NCBI GenBank assembly: GCA_024696945.1
Contig: JAILGF010000071.1
Coordinates: forward strand, 124,001 to 188,000
Direction of reading: 5' to 3'
Source: Lachnospiraceae bacterium
GTDB lineage: Bacteria > Bacillota > Clostridia > Lachnospirales > Lachnospiraceae
Length of the DNA stretch: 64,000 nt
The position numbers and the translations under genes were made by a program. The notes beneath the pieces were generated by a model. That model was not told where the DNA came from, did not search any database, and saw only the letters and a program-made list of their open reading frames with translations. Below, piece by piece: positions 7,776-17,700 of this stretch. Every line of letters begins with the position of its first letter. The first letter of the stretch is position 1.

Positions 7776-9602
7776 TTATGATTTCTTAAAACCTGCGCGC
7801 TTTCTTAACGTAGGATCAAGGATCTTCTTACGTATTCTTAAGTTCTTGGGTGTAACCTCAAGAAGCTCGTCATCATCAATAAATTCAAGTGCCTGTTCAA
7901 GAGAAAGGATCTTGGGAGGAGTAAGACGCAGAGCCTCATCCGCACTTGAAGAACGGGTATTGGTCATCTGCTTCCTCTTGCAGACGTTAAGCTCGATATC
8001 TTCTCCCTTGCCGCTCTGTCCGACAACCATTCCTGCATAAACCTGCTCGCCGGGACCTATGAACAGCGTTCCTCTTTCCTGAGCATTGTAAAGACCGTAT
8101 GTAACCGTCTCGCCGCCTTCAAAGGCTATAAGGCTTCCCTGCTTACGGAAGGAGATGTCTCCCTTGTAGGGACCGTAATCATCAAAGATTGTATTAAGGA
8201 TACCGTTACCCTTTGTATCGGTCATGAATTCGCCCCTGTATCCGATAAGACCTCTTGCGGGGATACTGAATTCAAGTCTGGTGTATCCGCCCGAAACGGT
8301 TGACATACCGAGCAGCTCACCCTTACGGGAAGAAAGCTTTTCAATAACCGTACCTGAAAACTCGTCCGGTACGTCAACAACTGCACGCTCCATGGGCTCC
8401 AGCTTTTCACCGTTCTCGCCCTTCTTAAAAATAACCTGAGCCTTGCTTACAGCAAATTCATAGCCTTCACGGCGCATTGTTTCGATAAGTATTGAAAGAT
8501 GAAGCTCACCACGACCGGAAACCTTGAATGCTTCGGTGGTATCGGTTTCCTCAACTCTCAAGCTTACATCAGTATTAAGCTCCCTGAAAAGCCTGTCTCT
8601 TAAATGTCTTGAAGTAACCCACTTACCTTCCTTGCCGGCAAGAGGAGAGTCATTTACACAGAAATTCATTGAAAGAGTGGGCTCCGAAATCTTCTGGAAA
8701 GGAATGGCTTCGGGTCTATCGGGAGCACAGAGAGTATCACCGATATGGATATCCTCTATGCCGGAGAAAGCAACTATCGAACCGATGGTAGCCTCCTGGA
8801 CCTCTACCTTCTTTAGACCCTCATATTCATAGAGCTTGCTGACCTTAACCTTCTTAACCTTGGAAGGATCATGGTAGTTCACGATAACTACGTCCTGACC
8901 AACTTTGATGGTACCGTTGTCAACCTTACCGACGCCTATTCTTCCGACGTACTCATTGTAATCTATTGTGCTGACAAGAACCTGCGTACCTCTTTCAGGG
9001 TCACCCTCGGGTGCGGGAATATATTCAAGTATGGTATCAAACAAGGGCTGCATGTTCTTGGGACTATCCTCAAGCTCCAAAATTGCAACGCCTGCCTTAG
9101 CCGAAGCGTAAACAAACGGACAGTCAAGCTGTTCATCGCTTGCATCAAGCTCGATAAAGAGCTCGAGTACTTCGTCGATAACACGCTTGGGGTCTGCCTC
9201 GGGACGGTCGATCTTGTTGATGCAGCAGATAACCGGAAGATTGAGCTCGAGCGCCTTCTTCAAAACGAATTTAGTCTGAGGCATGGGACCTTCAAAGGCA
9301 TCTACAACAAGGATAACGCCGTTAACCATTTTTAAAACACGTTCAACCTCACCGCCAAAATCAGCATGGCCGGGAGTATCGATGATGTTGATCTTTACCC
9401 CGTTGTAATTAACAGCTGTATTCTTAGAAAGAATGGTGATTCCACGCTCTTTTTCAAGGTCGTTTGAGTCCATGACTCTTTCTTCAACAACCTGATTAGC
9501 CCTGAAAACACCGCTCTGGCGAAGAAGCGCATCGACCAGTGTGGTCTTACCGTGGTCAACGTGCGCTATAATAGCAATATTTCTTATATCCTCTCGTTTC
9601 AT
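7776..9602 (-). CDS. typA: Translational GTPase TypA/BipA
   Basis: 608 residues from the chosen ATG at 9602, which begins [12 protein letters not shown] and has a GAGG ribosome site 8 bases upstream; an in-frame start 39 bases further upstream would add a hydrophobic stretch foreign to the family. The ribosome-binding GTPase acts in 50S assembly and stress/cold adaptation. G-domain motifs are visible in order: G1 AHVDHGKTT, the switch region with [26 protein letters not shown]; then EF-G-like domains II, III, V and the TypA-specific C-terminal domain. Length and order are normal. Convergent with the preceding gene and divergent from thrH. Confidence 0.97.
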   Translation of the reverse strand: MKREDIRNIAIIAHVDHGKTTLVDALLRQSGVFRANQVVEERVMDSNDLEKERGITILSKNTAVNYNGVKINIIDTPGHADFGGEVERVLKMVNGVILVVDAFEGPMPQTKFVLKKALELNLPVICCINKIDRPEADPKRVIDEVLELFIELDASDEQLDCPFVYASAKAGVAILELEDSPKNMQPLFDTILEYIPAPEGDPERGTQVLVSTIDYNEYVGRIGVGKVDNGTIKVGQDVVIVNYHDPSKVKKVKVSKLYEYEGLKKVEVQEATIGSIVAFSGIEDIHIGDTLCAPDRPEAIPFQKISEPTLSMNFCVNDSPLAGKEGKWVTSRHLRDRLFRELNTDVSLRVEETDTTEAFKVSGRGELHLSILIETMRREGYEFAVSKAQVIFKKGENGEKLEPMERAVVDVPDEFSGTVIEKLSSRKGELLGMSTVSGGYTRLEFSIPARGLIGYRGEFMTDTKGNGILNTIFDDYGPYKGDISFRKQGSLIAFEGGETVTYGLYNAQERGTLFIGPGEQVYAGMVVGQSGKGEDIELNVCKRKQMTNTRSSSADEALRLTPPKILSLEQALEFIDDDELLEVTPKNLRIRKKILDPTLRKRAGFKKS

Positions 9603-9695
9603 AAGGAACCTCACATATATAAACAAAAATAAACCAACCAAACTTAATTATTTTATCAGTAATGGAAAAAAATGGCAAGTAAAATTTTTTGCTAT

Positions 9696-9726
9696 TATAT
9701 AGTAGGAATTTTGTGAAAATTGTCAA
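9696..9726 (-). promoter_or_regulatory. Possible typA promoter
   Basis: On the minus strand TTGACA (9726-9721) and TATATA (9701-9696) with a long 19-base spacer; a TATAAT overlaps it two bases further on. The hexamers are good but spacing is not ideal. Confidence 0.45.
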
Positions 9727-9750
9727 ATAAAAAAATCTTACCAAGTTAGT

Positions 9751-9779
9751 TTGACAAATAAGCATTTTTCGATTATAGT
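9751..9779 (+). promoter_or_regulatory. Sigma-A promoter of thrH
   Basis: TTGACA (9751-9756), 17-base spacer, TATAGT (9774-9779). It drives thrH and possibly the following diguanylate cyclase gene. Confidence 0.75.
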
Positions 9780-9854
9780 TATAAATCGGAAGATTGTATA
9801 TGTGCCTTGTGGTACTATGCAATGAATAATCATGCAAGGAGTGTAAGAAAAGAA

Positions 9855-10454
9855 ATGAACATAGTATGTCTTGACCTTGAAGGAGTATTGGTTCCGGAGA
9901 TCTGGATCGCATTTTCGGAGGCGAGCGGAATCCCGGAGCTCAGAAGGACTACAAGGGATGAGCCGGACTACAACAAGCTGATGAATTTCAGAATCGGAAT
10001 TTTAAAAGAGCACGGACTAGGATTAAAGGAGATACAGGAAACCATCGCAAAGGTTGATCCCATGCCCGGTGCATTGGAGTTCTTAAATGAGCTTCGTTCC
10101 ATAACACAGGTACTCATATTGTCAGATACATTCTCACAGTTTGCGGGACCTCTCATGAAAAAACTCGGATATCCTACAATTTTCTGCAATGAGCTGGTAG
10201 TGGGAGAGAACGGAGAGATAACCGGCTTCAAGATGAGATGCGAGCAGTCAAAGCTCAGTACAGTAAAAGCTCTTCAGTCTGTAGGCTTTGAAACGATAGC
10301 CGCAGGCGACAGCCATAACGATCTTGCGATGATACTTGCAAGTAAAGCAGGTTTCCTGTTCAGAAGCACTGAACAGATAAAGGCCGCACATCCCGAATTG
10401 CCTGCATTTGAGGAATATGACGAATTCCTGGATGCGATCCAAAAAGCGTTATAA
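9855..10454 (+). CDS. thrH: ThrH: phosphoserine phosphatase / homoserine phosphotransferase
   Basis: 199 residues from ATG 9855. A HAD-superfamily phosphatase of the ThrH type, which in Pseudomonas aeruginosa dephosphorylates phosphoserine and can transfer phosphate to homoserine. The opening CLDLEGVLVPEIWIAF has the HAD nucleophile Asp in the D-x-E-G form characteristic of ThrH/SerB; motif II LILSDTF and motif III AAGDSHNDLAMI follow. Several in-frame start codons lie upstream (from 9807); 9855 is chosen because it gives the family N-terminus, with AAGGAG 13 bases upstream, a slightly long spacing. The next gene begins 41 bases downstream. Confidence 0.9.
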   Translation: MNIVCLDLEGVLVPEIWIAFSEASGIPELRRTTRDEPDYNKLMNFRIGILKEHGLGLKEIQETIAKVDPMPGALEFLNELRSITQVLILSDTFSQFAGPLMKKLGYPTIFCNELVVGENGEITGFKMRCEQSKLSTVKALQSVGFETIAAGDSHNDLAMILASKAGFLFRSTEQIKAAHPELPAFEEYDEFLDAIQKAL

Positions 10455-10495
10455 TAAAAATTGACTATGCAATAAGTACCAGGAAAGGAGGAACC

Positions 10496-11590
10496 ATGTA
10501 CGATTCATTCCTACAGGAGCTTGTACAGATAAACTTTCTGCCTCTGTGCATCATAGTATTCCTGATAATTTTTATCGGTTTCAATGATGTATATGAGCAC
10601 GAAGTAACAAGAATGTTCGTAAGACCTATGTTCTTCCTTATCGTTTTGATAGTTATCGATAACGTCGACTATTATCTTTTGGAGGGTCAGAACACGGGCT
10701 TTATCCATGTACTGTCTGCCTTCCTAGGATACAACGTAAGACTTCTGCTTATGGTATCCCTGATACTTATCGAAATAAGGGATGAAAAGGATTTTTTCAA
10801 AAAACTTCTTTTTGTTCCCATCGTTATAAACCTGGTGATAACCTCACTCGCATTCTTTACCAAGCTCGTATTCTGGTACGGCGAAAACGGCGAGATAATG
10901 AGAGGACCTCTAAGTTATACACCTCATGCGATCTCGATCCTGCTTTCTGTAGTCTTGTTTGGTTACGGAATTTATATCCTCAAGTACGACAGATGGAGGG
11001 AGTGCATAGTTGTATGCCTTGCAACCTTCCTCTCGCTTATGGCAACCGCAGTCGAAACGCTTTTCCAGCTGCGAGGAATATTGATAGGTGTTGTATCGCT
11101 CGATGTAGCGTTCTTCTACATGTACATGCATGTCGAATACTTTAAGCTTGATATACTGACCGGTGCAAACAATCGTGTCAGCTTCTATGCCGATACAAAG
11201 AACCTTCACAGCCATGATGATGTTGTGGTATTCTCCATAGACTTAAATGACTTAAAGAAGATAAACGACACCAAGGGACATCCCGCAGGAGATGAGGCTA
11301 TAAGAGCTGCCGCAAAGATAATGAAGAAAAATCTTCATAAGGGCTGTCATCTTTACAGGATAGGCGGAGATGAATTCGTCATTGTCTGCATAGGTGTTGA
11401 TAAAGAACGTATCGAGAAGATGAAGACCAACCTCAACCTCGATATGCAGAAATCGCCTTACAGCTTCGCAATCGGTGCTGCTACAATGGTTGAACATGAG
11501 AAATTTGATGACGTATATATCCGCGCCGACAGGGAAATGTACAAGAACAAGCGCGAGATGAAGGGTGAAAGAAGAAGAGTTACAATATAA
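10496..11590 (+). CDS. Membrane-bound diguanylate cyclase (GGDEF)
   Basis: 364 residues. The N-terminal ~210 residues contain six to seven hydrophobic helices and form a membrane sensor region. The C-terminal domain (about 220-360) is a GGDEF domain with the intact signature IGGDEF (about residue 289) and the metal-binding DLNDLKKIND segment, so it should make cyclic di-GMP from two GTP. I do not see an RxxD inhibitory site just before the signature. Preceded by AAAGGAGG; terminated by a strong hairpin after the stop. The ligand sensed by the membrane part is unknown. Confidence 0.92.
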   Translation: MYDSFLQELVQINFLPLCIIVFLIIFIGFNDVYEHEVTRMFVRPMFFLIVLIVIDNVDYYLLEGQNTGFIHVLSAFLGYNVRLLLMVSLILIEIRDEKDFFKKLLFVPIVINLVITSLAFFTKLVFWYGENGEIMRGPLSYTPHAISILLSVVLFGYGIYILKYDRWRECIVVCLATFLSLMATAVETLFQLRGILIGVVSLDVAFFYMYMHVEYFKLDILTGANNRVSFYADTKNLHSHDDVVVFSIDLNDLKKINDTKGHPAGDEAIRAAAKIMKKNLHKGCHLYRIGGDEFVIVCIGVDKERIEKMKTNLNLDMQKSPYSFAIGAATMVEHEKFDDVYIRADREMYKNKREMKGERRRVTI

Positions 11591-11605
11591 AATATATAGA
11601 AAATC

Positions 11606-11631
11606 AGACGGCTTTTGGCCGTCTTTTTTTT
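11606..11631 (+). terminator. Terminator after the diguanylate cyclase gene
   Basis: Stem AGACGGC (11606-11612) with GCCGTCT (11618-11624), loop of 5, eight T. It begins 15 bases after the stop. Confidence 0.85.
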
Positions 11632-11775
11632 GTCTAAACCCACAAATACCTAACTTAAAGTTAGTTGTTTTTTTTACCATTTTTTGATATATTTTAAACA
11701 TGGGAAACTATTGGGTTTTGGGGAAAAGAAAAACTTTTAATACCCCGATAAAAATATAAATACGGAGGGAAAAAT

Positions 11776-14700
11776 ATGGACAAAAGAAGAAAAATCAGGC
11801 ATTTGATTCAGAAGATAGCCATAGTATTGGCTGTAATCCTTGCATTGCCTCAGACTCCTATGGCGCAGAATATAGGGTTGGGGTATAAGGAGGTATATGC
11901 GGAACCACTAGAAGACGCATACCCTAATATCATGGCTCATTTTCGCGGAAATGATCTTTTATTAACATTGGATTTTGACGTTGCTCCGGATAAAACCAGA
12001 CCTACTGGAACAATGTCATTATATTATTGTGATAATTATGATGATGAAGATATATTTTTAAAGACAATAGCTGAAAAAGTTCCGGTTGAAGGATATACCT
12101 GGGATAATATCCCGGCTGATCTTTTTAACAATGAGATTGGTTTATATTTCTATTATTCAGGAGATGACAATTATAGCGAACAGAATTATCGTTATTATGA
12201 CGAAGATGAAGAGGATTATATATATTGTGATCCATTATCGATTACTTTGATTCCTCCTACAATTACAACGCTTTCAGATGTAACAAGAACTGGGAATACA
12301 TATTCTTTTTCATTCGAAAGAAATCAGCGCCTTACAGAAATCAGAAAATATTTCTACATGGTTGTATCGAGTGACTCTACGGTTTTGTCTCCTGAAAGCT
12401 TGAGAGGAACTGTTTTATCAAAATGCCAGGGAGAAGAGCCCTTCTCAGGTCCTGAATATGGTTGGGGCGAAGTGAATAATAACGGAGATACGCCTTATGC
12501 TAATATTGAGTTTAATGGAAGCAGTTTGTATGAGGGCAGTTATGTTGTACAGCTGGTTCTGGAAGATACTTTAGGAGAATTGGTTGGTGACTTAAGTGAA
12601 ACATATGTTACGGACGAATTCCGTACGCCTTTTACATTTACATCTAATGATATTGTTGCAACATGTGCAGAAGGTTTGGTTTATGAAGGAGAACCTTTAA
12701 CACCCGAAGTGACAATTGCTGTGAGCCCGTATCTATATGATGATACCAGAAAAACAGCAGTAACTGAGCTGATTACCGCTACAGATTCCAACCTTTCATA
12801 CAGCTTTAAGCAGACTAGTGAATGGAATGGAACACCTGTAAACAATGCTGCAATCAGCTCAACAATAAACGGAGCAGGCGTGTTTGATATATATGCATCA
12901 GGTTCGCATAACGGTGACTCAATAAAGGCAGAACCTCTTGGTACCGTAGAGGTTGCAAGAGAAAAAGTTGATGCTCCTGATTTTGATGTAATGTCAGAAA
13001 TTGATGCTGAGGATAAATCGCTTTGTTTAGGTGTTGCTATATCAACCGCAGAAGGTGAAGATGAACCTACAGGCAAGGTAAAATATGAGTATTCAAAAGA
13101 TGGCAATACTTGGACGCTGATAGCTGACGAGCTGCCTATAGAAAATAGCGATTATATTTGGAATACAGTGCCTGCTGAATTAAAGGGCACGATATTTAAA
13201 GTAAAGGCATCTTATTCGGGAGACAAGGCATATAATCCTGCAGTTGATATAATTGATGTTGACCTTGAGGCTCCTTCAATTAAGTCCGTATCAAAGGTAG
13301 AAAGAGAAAATACTAATTATTCGTTTTCAATTGAGCTCAATAAGCAGGAATCGGAACAATTTGTGAGAGTATATTACCTATTTACTTCTTCAAATGAGAA
13401 CTATAGTGAAAAAACAGCTGAAGAAATAGTAGAAAATGCGACAGGATATTATGACTGCAATTTTGAAAACGAAACAGACTTAACAGCAAATATAGTTGCT
13501 GATGGAAATACTCTTGATGAAGGTATCTATGTCCTTCAGATAGTAGTAGTGGATATTAACGGAAACCTTAGCCGGAAACTGGTTACCGACCCCTTCACTA
13601 CTCCAATTACATTTACAAAAGCTGATATTTCAGCTTCGGTAGAAGAAAGTCTAACATATACAGGTTCTGAACTTACCTTTGAAGTTTCTCTTAGTGCTAT
13701 AAGCCTTTCTGAAATAAAAAGAACGGTTGTGGATGGATGGCTGACCAATGCATTAGCAGACGGTAAGATCACATTTAGTTTCAAGCAGATCGAGGATGGT
13801 AACGGAACAAGTGTTACAGCTGAGGCAAAAGCAAAGATTACTGATGCGGGAAAATATGAAATCTATGCAAGCTCTTCAGATGATGATTATGCAATAAATA
13901 ATGAGAGCTTGGGAACCCTTACTGTAGAAAAGGGTGAGGTTGAAAAACCTGATGCTGCACCTACTCTTAGTGCAACCGTTACGGAAGACAAACAATCATA
14001 TTTAGTAAGTGCTGACATCTCTTCAGTTACAAACAAAGGTGATAGGACTATAGAGTTTAGTTTCAACAATGGAGATTTCAGTACTGATAATACATTCTTA
14101 GCTGACAAAAATACAGAAGTAACCGTTAGCATACGTTTTGCATCAACGGTAAATACAAAAGAAAGTTATGCTGCTTCTTCAGAAACATTTAAGACAAACG
14201 GTGCTTCAGCAGCTCCAACGCTTACAGAAACGACAATCTTCTTAGGTGATTCTTTAGAAGTAAGTATTACTGCTAATGGTGAAAATGATGAAATCTATTA
14301 TACTTTAGATGGAACGGACCCTGATGCCTCAAGTCTTAAGGCTATAGGAAAGAAAAATTTAGAGATCAAGGAAACTACGACGGTTAAAGCAGTAACAGCT
14401 GAGGCCGGTAAGGTATTGAGTGATTGGGTTTCTGCTACTTATACTAAGAAATACGAGTTTTCTTCATTTGCTGTTAATACAGCTGTTTCACATAACGAAA
14501 ATAAGATTACATTAAGTGTAACTGCTGAAAATAAGACCGGTAACCCGAATCCTTCCGGAACTCTTAAATACGATTACTCAATAGATGGCAATACTTGGAC
14601 ACAGATAATCGATAATCTGACAATAGAAAATAGTGCTTATGTTTGGAATACAATGCCTGCTGAATTAAAGGGTACGATATTTAAAGTAAGAGCATCCTAT

Positions 14701-17700
14701 TCAGGAGATAAGCAATATAATGCTGTAGATAATACAATAAATGTTGATCTTGAGGCCCCTTCAATTGAATCTGTATCGGATGTAGAAAGAGTCAACACAA
14801 ACTATTCCTTTGGACTTAATTTTACAAAGCAAGAAACGGATCAATATGTGAAGATATATTACCTGTTTACTCCTTCAAGCGAGGCTTGTACTGAAACAGC
14901 AGCAGAAGTAGTTAAAAACGCAACAGGATATTGTGAATACCATTTTGAAAACAAAACGGACCTAATAGCAAATATAGTTGCTGATGGAAATAATCTTAAC
15001 GAAGGCACCTATGTTCTTCAGATTGTTGCTGAGGATATGTTCGGGAACCTTGGTGAAAAACTGGTTACCAAGGTTTTCACCACGCCTGCAACATATACAA
15101 GCACGGATCTTTCGGCTTCAGTAGAAAGTTTAGCATATACTGGTTCTGAACTGACCTTTGATGTTTCTCTATGCGCTAACGACAACCTTTCTGAGGCAGA
15201 TAAAACAATCGTTAGTCAATGGTTGACCAATGCATTAGCAAACGGAAAGATCACATTTAGTTTCAAGCAGATCAAGGATGGTAACGAAACAAGCGTTACG
15301 GCTGATGCTAAGGCTAAGATTACGGATGCGGGAATCTATGAAATCTATGCAAGCTCTTCAGATGCAGAATTTGCAATAAAGAATGAGAGCCTAGGGACTT
15401 TTAAGGTAAATAAGGGTGAAGGTGAAAAACCTGATGCATTACCTACGCTTATCACAAACTGGTCAGAAGACAGAAAGTCCTTTATAATAAGTGCAGACAC
15501 TTCTTCCGTTACGAACGGAAAGGATAAGATTTTTGAGTACAGTTTTAACAACGGACCATTTAGTACTAAGAATGAATTTCCTGCAGAAAAAGAAACAGAA
15601 GTAACCATTAGCATACGTTTTGCCCCTACTGCAAATACTGATACAAGCAGTGCCGTTACAACAACGGTTAAGACAAATGGCGTTTCAGCTGTTCCAACTT
15701 TAACAAAATCGACGTCATTTATAGATACCTTAGAAGTACATATTAAAGGAAAAAGTATCTATGATGAAATATATTATACACTTGACGGAACGGATCCTGA
15801 TGTTACAAGTACATTGGCTATCGGAAATGTAATCCTGGATATTGATGAGACCACAACAGTTAAGGCTGTGATGGCTGAAAACGGAAAAGTTTTGAGCGAA
15901 GTAGTGACTGTTACTTATACAAAAATTGTCGATCCTGCTTCATTTGCTATTAACACAGAAATATATGCCAAAGAAAATATAGTTAAATTAAGTGTTACTA
16001 TTGAAGGCGAGCCTGAAATATCAAAACCTACAGGTATTGTAAAATATGAGTATTCACTTGATGATGGTAATACATGGTCATTGATAGTTGATGATCAAAG
16101 TCTGACGAATACATATACCTGGTCCGTTCCGGCTGATCTTAAGGGAAAGATGTTTAAGGTTAAAGCTACCTATTCAGGGGATACAACATATAAGACATCT
16201 ACGGATACTGCCTTGATAGATCTTAAAGCACCAGAATTAACAGCTGTATCAAAGGTTACAAGGCAGAATACAGATTATTCATTTTCCTTCACTGTAGCTG
16301 AGGCTGATCCTTCAAATGAAGGACATTGTTATTATCTGTTTGCACCGTATAATGAAAACGGATATGACAGTATTAGAGCTTTAGATGTTGTTAACCATGC
16401 AGATGGGTCATTTGAGTTTAATTATGACAATTTTGCTACCGGTCATGATATAAATGGTACCGTAAACGGAGATACACTTTCTAAAGGAGTTTATGTACTT
16501 CAGATTGTTATTGATGACCATAATGGAAACATCAGTGAAAAGCTGGTTACTGAACCTTTCAGTACACCTGTCACATATACAAAAGAAGATTTTTCAGCTT
16601 TAGTAACAGGAAATCTTACTTATACAGGTTTAGCACAGACACCTGCTGTTTCATTGAGTGTCATCAGTTCTGATACGGGAAGAAATAAAACTGCAAGCGA
16701 ATGGCTGGCAGATGCATTAGAAAACAATAAGATCACATATAGTTTCAAGCAGATCAAGGATGGTGACGGAAATAGTGTAACTGCTGATGAACAGTCTAAG
16801 ATTACGGATGCCGGAACTTATGAGATCTACGCAATTTCCTCAGATGATGATTTCGCAATAAAGAAAGATAGCCTTGGTACGATCAATGTAGCTAAAGGGA
16901 TCTGTGAGGCACCTGATGCCGCACCCACACTTACAGCAACCGTTACGGAAGACAGGAGATCGTTTATTGTAAGTGCAGATATTTCATCTGTTACAAACAA
17001 AGAAGGTAAGATTGTCGAATACAGTTTCAATAACGGTAAATTCAGCACCGATAATACATTTGCAGCAGAAAAAGAAACAGAAGTAACAGTAAGCATACGT
17101 TTTGCAGCTACTATCAATACTAATGCAAGTGTTACTGCTACATCTGAGATATTTAAGACAAACGGCGCTTCAGTAGCTCCTACCATTACAGGATCAACAT
17201 CATTTACCGATTCTATGGAAGTCTACATTACGGCTAAGAATAAAGATGATGAGATTTACTATACGGTTGATGGTACGAAACCGGATGTTTCAAGTAAAAA
17301 GGGTATAGGAAGTGTATCTTTTAAAATCGAGGAATCTACATTAGTTAATGTTGTAACGGTCCAGAACGGCAAAGTGCTGAGTGAAATGGTTTCAGCGGAA
17401 TATACTAAGAATACACCTACGCAAGGGCCTACAAACACACCTACACCGGAACCTACAAACATACCTACGCAGGGACCTACAAACACACCTACGCCTGAAC
17501 CTACGGATACACCCACACCTAAACCTACGGCTACGCCTAAGCCTAAAAAGGTTAAGTCTGAAGGTATTTCTGTTGATAAAACTGAAGAAACCCTACATAT
17601 ATTTAAAGAGGGTATGGATGTTATTACCTTGACGGCAACTTTATCTCCTGATAACGTAACGAACAAAGCAGTAAATTGGGTTGTATCGGAAGAAGGAATA

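Noticed and set aside
9603-9641. Upstream ATG of typA giving a hydrophobic N-terminus
   Set aside because: The family begins at MKREDIRN-like sequence and the GAGG site fits the start at 9602.
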